A stretch of DNA of 64,000 nucleotides from JAWSVE01 sp033852115 (GCA_033852115.1 JAWSVE010000010.1:1-64000), one strand, 5' to 3'; numbered from the stretch's first letter, positions 44,381 to 54,913 are shown. The notes: generated by a model not told the origin, from the sequence alone. Numbers and translations: made by a program.

Positions 44381-45994
44381 TTACTCAGCTCCTTCCAGTG
44401 CTTTTAACTCGCGACGCAATATTTTACCGACAGCAGATTTTGGCAAACTATCAGTAAACACCACAGTCTTGGGCACTTTGTACCCTGCCATGTTTTCTTT
44501 GCAATATTCGCGAACGGCTTGGGTTGTCAATTGAGGATTACTACTAACGACATACGCTTTTACAGCTTCGCCACTTTTATCATCGGGTACTGCGATCACA
44601 CCAGCTTCAACGATATCAGGATGCTCGCACAACACATCCTCTACTTCATTCGGATAAACATTAAAACCTGATACTAGAATCATGTCTTTTTTACGGTCAA
44701 CGATTCGAACGTATCCATCCTCAGCAATGGTTGCCATGTCACCAGTTTTAAACCAACCTTCTGCATCTAGCACTTTCTCAGTTGCTTCAGGGCGCTGCCA
44801 ATAACCTTTCATCACTTGAGGGCCACGAATGCATAACTCGCCAACTTCACCGGTGCCGAGGGTTTGCCCTTCTTCGTCTATTACCTTTAGCTCGGTATCT
44901 TTTACGGGTAAACCAACTGAACCAAGCTGAATAGCCTCAGGAGGGTTCGCACAAGCAACGGGTGATGTTTCCGTTAAACCATACCCTTCCATTACCGTGA
45001 CGCCCGTAACTTCTTTCCACCGACGCCCAGTGTCCGTCGCTAGGGCCATGCCACCAGAAGAAGTAATATTGAGGGCTGAGAAATCCAGGCCTTTAAACTC
45101 CTCATTATCCAACAGCGCATTAAACAACGTGTTTAAACCAACAAAGCCGTATACTTTTTCGGTTTTAAGCGCTTTTACAAAAGCGTTTATATCACGTGGA
45201 TTAGGGATTAATAAATTATGATTACCGTTGGAAAAGACGGACATCGCATGCAATGTAAATGCATAAATATGGTAAAGAGGCAAAGGCGCTACGTAAGTAT
45301 CGACACCTGGTTTGATTAACCCACTTTGACGCTCAAGCAACTGGTCTTTATTTGCAACCAAGTTGGCATGAGTAAGCATCGCTCCTTTTGCTACACCCGT
45401 GGTTCCGCCAGTGTACTGCAGCACCGCGATGTCTTCTGGGCTACGCTCTACGCGCTGAAATGAAGAGCTAGGTGTTTTTAAGGTATCGAGAAAAGATGTA
45501 AATTTCTTAAAGCTAAAAAGCGGGACTTCTTTCAAAACGTATTTCAGAGCAAAATTCATTGCCATGCGCTTCAAGAGTGGGTGAAGGTCGGCAACCTCTG
45601 TCACTACGATATGCTCTATTCCAGTTTCTTCGACAACTTCTGCTAAGGTGTGGGCGACGTTCGCTAGCACCAATATACCTTTCGCTCCAGAGTCATTGAG
45701 CTGGTGCTTAAGTTCTCTTGGGGTATATAGCGGATTGACGTTAACGATCACCAGGCCAGCTCGAATCGCACCGAAAAGAGCGACTGGGTACTGCAAGATA
45801 TTAGGTAACTGGATTGCAAACCTGTCACCTGGTTTCAAGTTTGTTTGCGTTTGAATCCAAGCTGCAAAACGTTTAGATGCCTCATCGACTTCCCCATAGG
45901 TAAGTGATTTACCTAAACATGTAAATGCACGATTATGTTTATAATCTTTGACGCTCCTTTCGATAACGTCGAGCGTAGTTTTATCATCAGACAT
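44381..45994 (-). CDS. fadD: Long-chain fatty acid-CoA ligase
   Basis: An AMP-forming acyl-CoA synthetase that activates long-chain fatty acids for beta-oxidation or lipid synthesis. The 537 residues contain the P-loop YTGGTTGVAKGAMLTH, TSSGGMALA, EGYGLTETSPVA, WFKTGDMA and the C-terminal VDRKKDMILVSGFNVYPNEVE, with the catalytic Lys in PKSAVGKILRRE. It is followed immediately by a patatin gene, whose product could supply fatty acids. No FadR site was recognised upstream. Confidence 0.93.
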   Translation of the reverse strand: MSDDKTTLDVIERSVKDYKHNRAFTCLGKSLTYGEVDEASKRFAAWIQTQTNLKPGDRFAIQLPNILQYPVALFGAIRAGLVIVNVNPLYTPRELKHQLNDSGAKGILVLANVAHTLAEVVEETGIEHIVVTEVADLHPLLKRMAMNFALKYVLKEVPLFSFKKFTSFLDTLKTPSSSFQRVERSPEDIAVLQYTGGTTGVAKGAMLTHANLVANKDQLLERQSGLIKPGVDTYVAPLPLYHIYAFTLHAMSVFSNGNHNLLIPNPRDINAFVKALKTEKVYGFVGLNTLFNALLDNEEFKGLDFSALNITSSGGMALATDTGRRWKEVTGVTVMEGYGLTETSPVACANPPEAIQLGSVGLPVKDTELKVIDEEGQTLGTGEVGELCIRGPQVMKGYWQRPEATEKVLDAEGWFKTGDMATIAEDGYVRIVDRKKDMILVSGFNVYPNEVEDVLCEHPDIVEAGVIAVPDDKSGEAVKAYVVSSNPQLTTQAVREYCKENMAGYKVPKTVVFTDSLPKSAVGKILRRELKALEGAE

Positions 45995-46029
45995 TCAAAT
46001 TCCAACCTCGTAGTTTTTATACTATAGCG

Positions 46030-46263
46030 TTAACTATTATTATTCTTTTTTGATTCAATTCTGGCGAGCACCCAACGCACAAACATCGCGAATAGCGCGG
46101 CAAGCGCAATCAGTACAACAACCAAAATAACAACAGCCATCAGCTGAATAAGTACCGTATCGACTGAAAAGTTAAAGCTCTTGATGGATAGTACAATGAA
46201 TCCGATACCCGCAATGGCAGCGATGGAAATTATTGTTAAGCGAGACAACCGATTCGATTTCAT
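46030..46263 (-). CDS. Small two-helix membrane protein
   Basis: A 77-residue protein with two membrane helices (IISIAAIAGIGFIVLSI and LIQLMAVVILVVVLIALAAL) and a basic tail RWVLARIESKKNNN. No family is recognised. It lies 21 bases downstream of the HAD hydrolase gene on the same strand and 35 bases upstream of fadD, so it may be co-transcribed with both. Confidence 0.65.
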   Translation of the reverse strand: MKSNRLSRLTIISIAAIAGIGFIVLSIKSFNFSVDTVLIQLMAVVILVVVLIALAALFAMFVRWVLARIESKKNNNS

Positions 46264-46284
46264 ATATTTGTTTAATTGAATACC

Positions 46285-47136
46285 TTATTCAAATAAAGAC
46301 TGTATTGCATTGGCCACACCATCATCGCCAGCTCGGCCCGTCACATAATTTGCCACTTCTTTAACCTCTAGCGGAGCGTCACCCATTGCAATGCCCAACC
46401 CTGCTTTCTTAATAAAAGCAAAGTCAGATTGAGCATCACCAAATGCCATAATCTGACATGATTTTATGCCGTAATAATCGGCTATGCGCTCAATAGATAT
46501 CTCCCTATTCACTTCTCCGCTTAGGACACTAGCAAACTCCCAGCGTGGGTGAGAGGCCATTTTTGCATAGGCAAAATTGAACTCCGGGTGCAACGTTTCT
46601 ATAGCCTTAAGTCTAGAACTGGCAGACTTTCCCTCTACGTCTTCGGCACCGATAAGTATCTTCATCACCGGTTGGTCTGCTATGACCGACTCGATAAACG
46701 GGCTAACTTTGGGTTTTACCCTAAGTATTTCGCTGTGAGCGCGCGCGACTTCTGAGTCAGAATCGACCCAATATTGATTCTCAGTATAAACCTCAAGATA
46801 CAATTTATCAGCCTTGACTGACTGGACTATGGAAGAAAGTTCGTTATTTAACGGGTGATGTACCAGACAATACCCCGAACTGGGCTCAAAAAGCATCGCG
46901 CCAGCGTAGAATGAGCCCATTGAGGTAAGGCCCAGTGCTTTCTGGAGGTGATGTGTACCGAAAGGTGGACGGCCACTGGCAATAGCCGTACTGACTCCCC
47001 TCGACTGGAGGACGCTAATGGCATTCTTGGTTCTTGGCGAAAACTGCCCATCGGGGCCAATTATGGTGCCATCAACGTCAAAGAGCGCGAGACGAATGTT
47101 TTGCGCTTTTTCGCGAAGTTGATTCATTGCTAACAC
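46285..47136 (-). CDS. Cof-type HAD-superfamily phosphatase
   Basis: A 283-residue HAD hydrolase with a Cof-type (C2B) cap. Motif I is ALFDVDGTIIGPDG, motif II AIASGRPPF, motif III the Lys in VMKILIGAE and motif IV GDAQSDFAFIKKAG. Members dephosphorylate sugar phosphates, pyridoxal phosphate or nucleotides; the substrate here is unknown. The GTG start at 47136 is preceded by GAGG seven bases upstream; an ATG at 47127 is also possible. Confidence 0.88.
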   Translation of the reverse strand: MLAMNQLREKAQNIRLALFDVDGTIIGPDGQFSPRTKNAISVLQSRGVSTAIASGRPPFGTHHLQKALGLTSMGSFYAGAMLFEPSSGYCLVHHPLNNELSSIVQSVKADKLYLEVYTENQYWVDSDSEVARAHSEILRVKPKVSPFIESVIADQPVMKILIGAEDVEGKSASSRLKAIETLHPEFNFAYAKMASHPRWEFASVLSGEVNREISIERIADYYGIKSCQIMAFGDAQSDFAFIKKAGLGIAMGDAPLEVKEVANYVTGRAGDDGVANAIQSLFE

Positions 47137-47163
47137 GCCGGAGCCTCTGATTATGACAGAACG

Positions 47164-47589
47164 CTAAAAACCTACTGCGTTTTCTTGGCTCCATTCGCAG
47201 TGAACGTGCATATCCGGATCACCGGGGGTGTGGGAATCTTTCAAACTTTGCCAAGTGAATGTGTGCGTACCACTAAGCTCTGTTTCTAAATGGACTGTTG
47301 CAGATACCCAGTACATGTTTTTCAGTAGCTCCTCGAATTTCTTTATCCACAACTCCCACTCGTACTCAACCGCTTTATAGGAAGCGCCAAAGTGCATGAC
47401 TTCGGTTTGATACTGACCGTAATGGCCTTCGACTTGAGGAATGGAAAACATCTCCTGACTTAAAAACGGCCACTCATCCGCATGAGGAAGGCTTAGCATT
47501 GCATCACGGTTTACACGGCGGCGTTCCGGCTCGTTATGATAATAACCTGCATCTTTGATGCAGCCATAAACGATTGATTCTTGGTCCAT
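47164..47589 (-). CDS. Uncharacterised 141-residue protein
   Basis: A soluble protein beginning MDQESIVYGCIKDAGYYHNE, with VMHFGASYKAVEYEWELW in the middle and MHVHCEWSQENAVGF at the end. It is rich in His, Trp and Tyr. No family is recognised. It lies downstream of the SLT gene on the same strand. Confidence 0.7.
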   Translation of the reverse strand: MDQESIVYGCIKDAGYYHNEPERRRVNRDAMLSLPHADEWPFLSQEMFSIPQVEGHYGQYQTEVMHFGASYKAVEYEWELWIKKFEELLKNMYWVSATVHLETELSGTHTFTWQSLKDSHTPGDPDMHVHCEWSQENAVGF

Positions 47590-47641
47590 ACTAATCCCCA
47601 GAGAAAGGCACAAGTCCTAAATCACTATTCACACATAATAA

Positions 47642-48250
47642 CTAAAATGGCCACCAACCATCGCTGTCGAGATCTTTACGGCAAGAGGCTAACTGCGCAC
47701 CATACTGTTGAGATCGACGCTGCACTTTACTCGCTACGTTTAGCAGCCACTGTTTATTCTTATAGGTTCCTCGAGAAAAACCACCATGTCCTTCGTGATA
47801 AGCGAGATACAAACTATAAGCGTCCGTTTTAGATAGCCCTAACTTTCTATGGCTTTGTACATTGTACCAAGCAATAAAATCCATGGCGTCTGAAAAATCG
47901 TCGCGATCTCCCCACCCGTTGTCTGCATCTTTTTGATACCACTCCCAGGTTTCATCTTTTGCTTGAGGGTAACCATAAGCACTACTTTTTCGTGGCCCCG
48001 GAAAAATCCAAAGAAATTTCGTTCGAGGTGGCTTTGCGTCCGCAACAAAACGAGACTCCTGATATATAAATGCCATCGATACTGGTATTGGCACACCCCA
48101 TTTTTTTTCCGACTTCACCGCATGCTTATACCAATGATCATGCTCGTAAAATATTTCGCATAAATTATTTTGATTTTTTGGTGGCAAGGTAGTACAGCCG
48201 ACAACGATGAATAGAAACACCACCATCAACCCGACCGTGAACTTATTCAT
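47642..48250 (-). CDS. Lysozyme-like (SLT-type) lipoprotein
   Basis: A 202-residue lipoprotein precursor: MNKFTVGLMVVFLFIVVGC gives a lipobox VVGC with Cys at residue 19. The mature part resembles lytic transglycosylase SLT domains, with the likely catalytic Glu in AFIYQESRF and the YGYPQAKDETW motif. It would cleave peptidoglycan glycan strands at the outer membrane. The ATG at 48250 overlaps the ligA stop by eight bases, indicating coupling. Confidence 0.82.
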   Translation of the reverse strand: MNKFTVGLMVVFLFIVVGCTTLPPKNQNNLCEIFYEHDHWYKHAVKSEKKWGVPIPVSMAFIYQESRFVADAKPPRTKFLWIFPGPRKSSAYGYPQAKDETWEWYQKDADNGWGDRDDFSDAMDFIAWYNVQSHRKLGLSKTDAYSLYLAYHEGHGGFSRGTYKNKQWLLNVASKVQRRSQQYGAQLASCRKDLDSDGWWPF

Positions 48251-50303
48251 CAAAGACAAACTCTTCGGGGGCCTCGAGTAAGCGCAGAAACGCGCCCTCA
48301 TCAATTACCTTAATACCTAGAGATTCTGCCTTCGTTAATTTGGATCCAGCACCTGGCCCAGCAACAACAATACTGGTCTTTTTAGATACACTACCAGACA
48401 CTTTGGCACCAAGGGATTGTAGTCTTTCTTTCGCTTCGTCGCGCGACATAGATTCTAACGTACCCGTCACCACAAACGTTTTATCATCAAAGGGTAAACC
48501 ATCAACCGCCACCTCAACATCCGACCATGTCACACCTTGATCTATCAACGCTGCGACAGCTTCTCGACTATCTTGCTGCTCAAAAAATTCTTCAACAAAA
48601 TGTGCAACGACAGGCCCAATATCCTTAACCGCCTGCAACTCGTCACTGTTCGCTGTCATCAGTTTATCCAGGCTACCAAAAGCAGCCGCGAGGTTGCGCG
48701 CTGTAGTTTCGCCAACTTCACGAATGCCAAGGGAGTACAAAAACCGAGCTAGGGTTGTCGCTTTGCTGCGATCGATTGCAGCAATTAAATTCTCTGCTGA
48801 CTTTTTCCCCATCCGTTCAAGGCCAGCCACCTGCTCTGTCGTCAGCTTATAAATATCTGCTACAGAATGAACCAAACCTTGATCGACAAGCTGCTCAACT
48901 AACTTATCTCCTAGACCATCAATATCCATCGCTTTCCGTGACGCGAAATGGCGAATGGCTTCTTTTCGCTGAGCTTCGCAAACTAAGCCGCCAGTACAGC
49001 GAGCGACGGCTTCACCAGGAACTGTTTCAACTGGTGATTCGCATACCGGACACAGGCTAGGAAACACGATAGCTTTTGTTGTGTTAGGACGCTTCGACAT
49101 AACAACAGCCGCAACTTGCGGTATAACGTCACCTGCTCGCCGAACAATTACGGTATCGCCAATGCGCACATCCAAACGTTTAATTTCATCTTGATTATGT
49201 AACGTTGCATTCGATACCGTAACGCCACCAACGAACACCGGTTCCAATCGAGCGACGGGTGTTATTGCTCCGGTTCGCCCTACTTGAAACTCTACATTCA
49301 ACAAAGTGGTCATTTCCTCTTGTGCGGGAAATTTTCGCGCAATTGCCCATCGTGGCGCTCTCGCAACAAAACCTAGTGTTCGCTGCTGCTCCAACTGATT
49401 AACTTTATAGACGATACCATCGATATCAAATGGTAGGCTGGCTCGAAGCGATTCCATGTTCTTGTAGTAGGTTATGCACTGTTGAATATTTTCAACAACA
49501 GCCATTTGATCGCTAATTCTAAAACCCCAACCCTTTAAATCTCTGAGTGTGTCCGCGTGCGTGCCAGGTAGATCTCCGCCCTCCACCCTACCGACGCTAT
49601 AGGCACACATTTCTAAACGGCGGCTTGCCGTTATTGATGAATCAAGCTGACGTAAACTCCCCGCTGCGGCGTTTCGAGGATTAACAAATGTTTTTTGCCC
49701 GGTACTTCGTGCTTTTTCATTTAAAGCGTTAAAGCTTTCTTTTGGCATGTACACTTCGCCCCGCACTTCAAGTAATCGAGGGTAACCCTTACCACGGAGT
49801 TTTAAGGGTATTGAGCCTACTGTTTTTATATTTTGCGTTATATCTTCGCCAGTCTCGCCATCGCCCCGTGTCGCACCTTGGGTTAATACACCATCGACAT
49901 ATAACAAGCTAATAGCGATACCGTCGAGCTTTGGTTCACAGGCGTATTCAATATCACCAGCAAATTTTAAGCGGTCGCAGACACGCTTGTTGAAGTGTAC
50001 TAGTTCTTCATCTGAAAAGGCGTTATCGAGCGATAACATCGGAAGCTCGTGCTTCACCTGTGAAAATGCGGCCAGCGGTTCTGAACCGACCCGTTGGGTT
50101 GGGCTATCAGGTGTTAGAAGTTTGGGGTATTCCCTTTCTATCGACTGAAGCTCACGCATTAGCCTGTCGTATTCAGCATCGGGAATATCAGGGTCGTCTA
50201 GAACGTAGTATCGGTAGTTGTGCTCATCAATTGTTTCGCGCAAAGCATCAGCTCGTTGCGCGATGTCTTTGGGAAAATCAGCGGAAGAAGAGTTCGCAGT
50301 CAA
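48243..50303 (-). CDS. ligA: NAD-dependent DNA ligase
   Basis: LigA seals nicks in replication and repair using NAD+. The 686 residues have the Ia domain (YRYYVLDDPDIPDAEYDRLM), the adenylated Lys in CEPKLDG, the zinc finger with Cys in CPVCESP and CTGGLVCEAQ, the HhH repeats, and a C-terminal BRCT domain (FVVTGTLESMSRDEAKERL). A TTG at 50303 with GAGG six bases upstream is chosen over TTG at 50315. The order smc-zipA-ligA is that of Pseudomonas. Confidence 0.96.
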   Translation of the reverse strand: MTANSSSADFPKDIAQRADALRETIDEHNYRYYVLDDPDIPDAEYDRLMRELQSIEREYPKLLTPDSPTQRVGSEPLAAFSQVKHELPMLSLDNAFSDEELVHFNKRVCDRLKFAGDIEYACEPKLDGIAISLLYVDGVLTQGATRGDGETGEDITQNIKTVGSIPLKLRGKGYPRLLEVRGEVYMPKESFNALNEKARSTGQKTFVNPRNAAAGSLRQLDSSITASRRLEMCAYSVGRVEGGDLPGTHADTLRDLKGWGFRISDQMAVVENIQQCITYYKNMESLRASLPFDIDGIVYKVNQLEQQRTLGFVARAPRWAIARKFPAQEEMTTLLNVEFQVGRTGAITPVARLEPVFVGGVTVSNATLHNQDEIKRLDVRIGDTVIVRRAGDVIPQVAAVVMSKRPNTTKAIVFPSLCPVCESPVETVPGEAVARCTGGLVCEAQRKEAIRHFASRKAMDIDGLGDKLVEQLVDQGLVHSVADIYKLTTEQVAGLERMGKKSAENLIAAIDRSKATTLARFLYSLGIREVGETTARNLAAAFGSLDKLMTANSDELQAVKDIGPVVAHFVEEFFEQQDSREAVAALIDQGVTWSDVEVAVDGLPFDDKTFVVTGTLESMSRDEAKERLQSLGAKVSGSVSKKTSIVVAGPGAGSKLTKAESLGIKVIDEGAFLRLLEAPEEFVFDE

Positions 50304-50338
50304 CGATAACCTCAAACGATAGTGTCGTACAACAAATG

Positions 50339-51388
50339 TTATGCCGGTGCTTTGGATAGCTGTTTACGTTCGAATTCTTTGATTCGACTTCGGTAGTGCT
50401 CAATAGTCTGCGAGGTCATTACACTTCGGTTTTCATCTTTCAGCTCACCCCCGAGCTCTGTCGATAACGCCTGCGCAGTATTTAACATTGCCTCAAAGGC
50501 TTTTTTACTATCACCTTCGTTTGGCAGTGTCATAAATAAACTCACGCCCGGCGTTCTAAAGGTGTGCATCTCGTTTAAATCAAAAACACCCGGCTTTACG
50601 ATATTTGCCATACTGTAATAGATTTTTCCTTCACCGCTAGCGGACTCGTGGTGGTGAAAGATATTCATAGAACCAAACCGCATTCCATTGGCTAAAACCA
50701 CTGAAAGCAGGTCATCGCCATTAAAAAACTGGTCATTTTTTGACATGACATTGAGCACTAAAACATCCTCTGGCTCTGGCAAAGGGTCACTATCCTCTTG
50801 AGCAAATAAATCTTCTTGCTCGTCGTTTACCGTGGATCGAGGCCGAGAAGATGACTTTGGCGGCGCTGTTTTTTCCGTTGTTTTAGGTTTTACCTTTTTC
50901 TCTTCTTGCGCTGGTTCATCATCATCACTCAGCGCCGGTTCAACGATATCAACATCACTTAATTCATCATCGACGGCACTAAAAGAGGGCTCGATGCGAA
51001 CATCTTCAGTGTGAGGAGCCTGATTATCTTCTGGCTCGTGCTCTTGCGCTACTGAGTCCATCAGCATTGGCACATGCTCATCAAGATTTAAAGAAACTTG
51101 CTCGGGGATTCGGTAGGGTCGCCCTGTGCGACTTACCTTTTCTTGACGTTCAGATTTGACACGATGATTTGTTTCCTGCGCGTCGTCAGGTTTTCGTACA
51201 GTGACCACACGCGCGCCACCATTAGGCAACTCACTGCCATAACTATCGAGATCATCTTTGCTGGTGCCTTGATGCATACTCAACGACATTTTGATTGCAG
51301 ATCGCCGACTATTACGCATGCGACGCAAGCCGTCTAACACCACTGTGACGATTAACAAAACAATAATGACTGTTAACCATTCGCGCAT
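50339..51388 (-). CDS. zipA: Cell division protein ZipA
   Basis: ZipA ties FtsZ filaments to the inner membrane at the septum. The 349 residues have an N-terminal membrane helix (WLTVIIVLLIVTVVLDGL), a long charged and Pro-rich linker (about 60-210), and a C-terminal FtsZ-binding domain (DLLSVVLANGMRFGSMNIFH). AAGGA precedes the ATG. It lies 15 bases after smc and 35 before ligA. Confidence 0.94.
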   Translation of the reverse strand: MREWLTVIIVLLIVTVVLDGLRRMRNSRRSAIKMSLSMHQGTSKDDLDSYGSELPNGGARVVTVRKPDDAQETNHRVKSERQEKVSRTGRPYRIPEQVSLNLDEHVPMLMDSVAQEHEPEDNQAPHTEDVRIEPSFSAVDDELSDVDIVEPALSDDDEPAQEEKKVKPKTTEKTAPPKSSSRPRSTVNDEQEDLFAQEDSDPLPEPEDVLVLNVMSKNDQFFNGDDLLSVVLANGMRFGSMNIFHHHESASGEGKIYYSMANIVKPGVFDLNEMHTFRTPGVSLFMTLPNEGDSKKAFEAMLNTAQALSTELGGELKDENRSVMTSQTIEHYRSRIKEFERKQLSKAPA

Positions 51389-51403
51389 CGTCTAGAATCC
51401 TTA

Positions 51404-54400
51404 CTAAACAGCTGCCAACTGAGCAGCTTCGTCGATATCGACTGTTACCATACGAGAAACACCTGGTTCATGCATGGTAACCCCCATGAGTTGGTGAGCA
51501 ATTTCCATCGCAATTTTATTATGCGAAATATAAATAAACTGTACGTTCTTCGACATTTCTTCAACCAACGCCGCATAACGGCCGACGTTTAAGTCATCTA
51601 GCGGCGCATCAACCTCATCGAGCATACAGAATGGTGCTGGGTTCAAGCGGAAAATAGAGAAAACTAACGCAATAGCCGTTAACGCTTTTTCACCACCGGA
51701 AAGCAAATGAATAGTACTGTTTCGTTTGCCTGGAGGACGCGCCATAATCGCGATGCCAGTATCCAATAAGTCGTCGCCGGTTAGCTCTAAATAGGCGCTA
51801 CCACCACCGAATACCTTTGGAAATAGCTCTTGTAAACCTGAATTCACCTGTTCAAATGTTTCCTTGAAGCGGTTACGTGTTTCGTTATCGATTTTACGTA
51901 TTGCCTCTTCAAGCGTCGCGAGCGCATCCTGTAGATCTTCATTTTGTGTATCTAGGTAGGTTTTACGTTCTAACTCCACCTTGTACTCGTCAATTGCAGC
52001 TAGGTTAATAGCACCTAAACGCGAAATCCGCGTCGCAATCTTTTCTAATTCTTCAACGATAAAGGGTAAAGTGATATCGTCAGACAACTTAGACAGCACT
52101 TCGTCGTAGGATAAGTCTTCTTGCTTTAATTTCTCATCAGCATTTTCACGCTGCACTCGGAATGTTTGGGCTTCAATACGGGCTTTTTCCAGCTGTTCCC
52201 GCAAATTTTGCAATTGCTGTTCAACTTGATGTCTGCCTTGTTCGACTGCGCGGAGCTCATGTTCGACTTCTTCCATCGCACGCCGAGCATCATTTAATTC
52301 GCTTTCAACATCCACACGTTTATCGAGCAACTCGGCCAATTCTTCTTTGTTTAGAGCTAAGGGCTCTTGCAATTCTTCCAATGAAATTTGTAACGTTTCA
52401 CGTCGTTCGGTTAAACGTGTCGATTGCTGCTCTAAACGTTCGATACCTTGCTTGATAGACTCAAGCTGTGTGTGAATCGATTGCGAGCGCATCGCTAGTT
52501 CGTGTGCTTTATCCTTATCGTGACGTGCCTTCTGCCGAGCTTGATCTAACGTAGACCTAAATTGATCTCGCTGACTCATTAGGCGCTCTCGCTCGCCGTT
52601 GTTTTTCTCCATCTCTTCAATCGCTTCAGAAAGGATGGCGCGAGCCTGACTTAGATTTCGCCCTTCGGACTCCATCTGCTCCCTAGCTTCCTGAATATCT
52701 TGTACCAGACGGCGATGACGGTTAAGAGATTCTTCGATACGGACCTTCTTGCCCGAATAGTCTGAGCGAAGTTCGCCTAACTGACTACCACCGACGTCAA
52801 TTGCTTCGCGCAATTCACCTTGTTCAAGTTCAGACGCACGCAAACTCTCGCGAATCGAATCGCTCTTCTCTTCCAGTATTGCAAGTCCATCTTCAGATTC
52901 GGCAATAGTTGCTTGGAGCTCTTCAATTGCTTGTTTGCGTTCTAAAATACCTTGTTCTGCATCCTTACTTTTCGCAACACGCAACCAGTTTGAACCAAAC
53001 CACAAACCTTCGCGGGTGATAACTGACTCGTTAGCACTTAATCCTTGCCGAAGCGCTATCGCGTCGGCTATAGATTCAGCAATATAAATTCCAGCTAGAA
53101 AACCCGACAGATCCCATTGACTAGAAATTTGATCCGATAAGCGCGCGCTCTTTTCAAAGCTACCGCTCACAGTCTGGTTTCCGCTTTCAACGAAAGCAAC
53201 AGAGCCTTTTTCTAAACTACTACTCAATTCGGCAAAGGGGTCAACACCGTCGACGCATACTGCCTGCAACGTGTCTCCAAGAACGGTTTCAACCGCAACA
53301 TCCCAACCATTGTTAACGGAAATGCCTTCAGCGAGGCGCGGCTTATTTGCGACACCCTGCTGCTCCAACCAATTGGAAACGGTTTTATCCGATTGCCCTA
53401 ATGCCGCTTGCTGTAACGTCTCAAGTGAGGTCAACTTACCTTGCAAACGCTGTAAATCGCCACGTTTCGCGTTCGCCGCTTTTTGAGTTTCTTGGGATTC
53501 ACTCCGTAACTGTTCAATTTTATCGGCAATACCTGATAATTTTTCGCGCTTTTCCTCAAGCTGCAATTCAAATTCTTCTATTTTCGCTTCTAAGGCTTCT
53601 AAATCTGTATCAGTTTCGTCAAGAGATATATCGGACTTCTCTGCTTCGAACTTTTCAATCCGCTCCATTAATCGTACTTGGACTTGTTCGATGTGCTGGA
53701 TTCGCGACTGCTGCACTTCAGCATTTTGTTGCGGTAACGCGGCTTGCTGGTTAAAGCTATCCCACTCTTGTTGCCACTGCTGCATTGAATCTTCTGCTTC
53801 TAACAAGAGCTCTGTTGACGATTCTTCGGCCTCTTTAATTAACTCTAACTCGGGCTCGATTTCTAAAAGTTCAGCCTGCCAGGCTTCGGCTTTTTGCTTA
53901 TCTGATGTTAAATTTTCACTCGCTTCTAAAGCATCACGGCCCGCTTGCTCGATATCTCTTTGCAGTTGCTGTGAGCGCTCTTCTGCGTTTTGGATGCTCT
54001 GTTCGATACGCGCAATATCAGCACCCGCTGCGTAGTAGCGGCCCTGCACTTCATTGAATGTATCGTTGAGCTCCGTGTGATTAGTTCGAAGCTTTTCAAT
54101 ATTGGTGTCTTTACCCACTTGATCAGTGACCATAGCCTCGATCTTCAACTCGAGTTCGGTAACTAAATCTTTTGTCGTTTTGGAATGGTCTTCGAGCTGT
54201 CTAATCTCCAGAGCCAGTTTTTGAGCTTTAAGCCAACGCTCCTCTTCTTTGTATTCAGTATATTTTTCAGCCGCTTTCGACTGACGTTCTAATCGAGCGA
54301 TCTGGCGTTCAAGTTCTTCACGGATGTCCGTGAGTCGCTCTAAGTTTTCTAACGTACGATGGATACGGTTCTCTGTATCTCTGCGTCGCTCTTTGTATTT

Positions 54401-54913
54401 TGAAATACCCGCAGCTTCTTCGATGGTTGTACGCAATTCTTCCGGTTTGGCATCAATCAATTTACTGATCATGCCCTGCTCGATAATTGCGTAGCTACGA
54501 GGACCAAGCCCAGTACCTAGGAACAAATCCGTAATATCTTTACGACGACATTTGTTACCGTTTAAGTAGTAGGTATTTTGACTATCACGGGTTACTTTGC
54601 GTTTGACGGAAATCTCAGTGAACGTCGCAAACTCTCCAACTACCTTGCCTTCGCTGTTGTCGAAAACAAGTTCGATAGAGGCCTGACCGACAGGCTTCCG
54701 CCCACCGGAGCCATTGAAGATAACATCGGTCATATTTTCGCCACGAAGGTTCTTGGCGGACGACTCCCCCATAACCCAGCGCACTGCATCAATAATATTG
54801 GACTTCCCGCATCCGTTAGGACCGACAATCGCGCAGAGGTTGCTCGGAAAGGACACATTTGTTGGATCGACGAATGATTTAAAACCCGCCAACTTAATCG
54901 ATTTTAACCGCAT
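51404..54913 (-). CDS. smc: Chromosome segregation protein SMC
   Basis: An SMC-type condensin ATPase that organises the chromosome. The 1169 residues show the Walker A motif GPNGCGKSNIIDAVRWVMGE, two long coiled coils (about 170-500 and 670-1000) flanking a hinge around 520-640, and the C-terminal ABC signature LSGGEKALTAIALV with Walker B FCMLDEVDAPLDD. The length fits bacterial SMC. Pseudomonas-type chromosomes carry smc here; ScpA/ScpB are not in this window. It starts the smc-zipA-ligA transcript. Confidence 0.96.
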   Translation of the reverse strand: MRLKSIKLAGFKSFVDPTNVSFPSNLCAIVGPNGCGKSNIIDAVRWVMGESSAKNLRGENMTDVIFNGSGGRKPVGQASIELVFDNSEGKVVGEFATFTEISVKRKVTRDSQNTYYLNGNKCRRKDITDLFLGTGLGPRSYAIIEQGMISKLIDAKPEELRTTIEEAAGISKYKERRRDTENRIHRTLENLERLTDIREELERQIARLERQSKAAEKYTEYKEEERWLKAQKLALEIRQLEDHSKTTKDLVTELELKIEAMVTDQVGKDTNIEKLRTNHTELNDTFNEVQGRYYAAGADIARIEQSIQNAEERSQQLQRDIEQAGRDALEASENLTSDKQKAEAWQAELLEIEPELELIKEAEESSTELLLEAEDSMQQWQQEWDSFNQQAALPQQNAEVQQSRIQHIEQVQVRLMERIEKFEAEKSDISLDETDTDLEALEAKIEEFELQLEEKREKLSGIADKIEQLRSESQETQKAANAKRGDLQRLQGKLTSLETLQQAALGQSDKTVSNWLEQQGVANKPRLAEGISVNNGWDVAVETVLGDTLQAVCVDGVDPFAELSSSLEKGSVAFVESGNQTVSGSFEKSARLSDQISSQWDLSGFLAGIYIAESIADAIALRQGLSANESVITREGLWFGSNWLRVAKSKDAEQGILERKQAIEELQATIAESEDGLAILEEKSDSIRESLRASELEQGELREAIDVGGSQLGELRSDYSGKKVRIEESLNRHRRLVQDIQEAREQMESEGRNLSQARAILSEAIEEMEKNNGERERLMSQRDQFRSTLDQARQKARHDKDKAHELAMRSQSIHTQLESIKQGIERLEQQSTRLTERRETLQISLEELQEPLALNKEELAELLDKRVDVESELNDARRAMEEVEHELRAVEQGRHQVEQQLQNLREQLEKARIEAQTFRVQRENADEKLKQEDLSYDEVLSKLSDDITLPFIVEELEKIATRISRLGAINLAAIDEYKVELERKTYLDTQNEDLQDALATLEEAIRKIDNETRNRFKETFEQVNSGLQELFPKVFGGGSAYLELTGDDLLDTGIAIMARPPGKRNSTIHLLSGGEKALTAIALVFSIFRLNPAPFCMLDEVDAPLDDLNVGRYAALVEEMSKNVQFIYISHNKIAMEIAHQLMGVTMHEPGVSRMVTVDIDEAAQLAAV

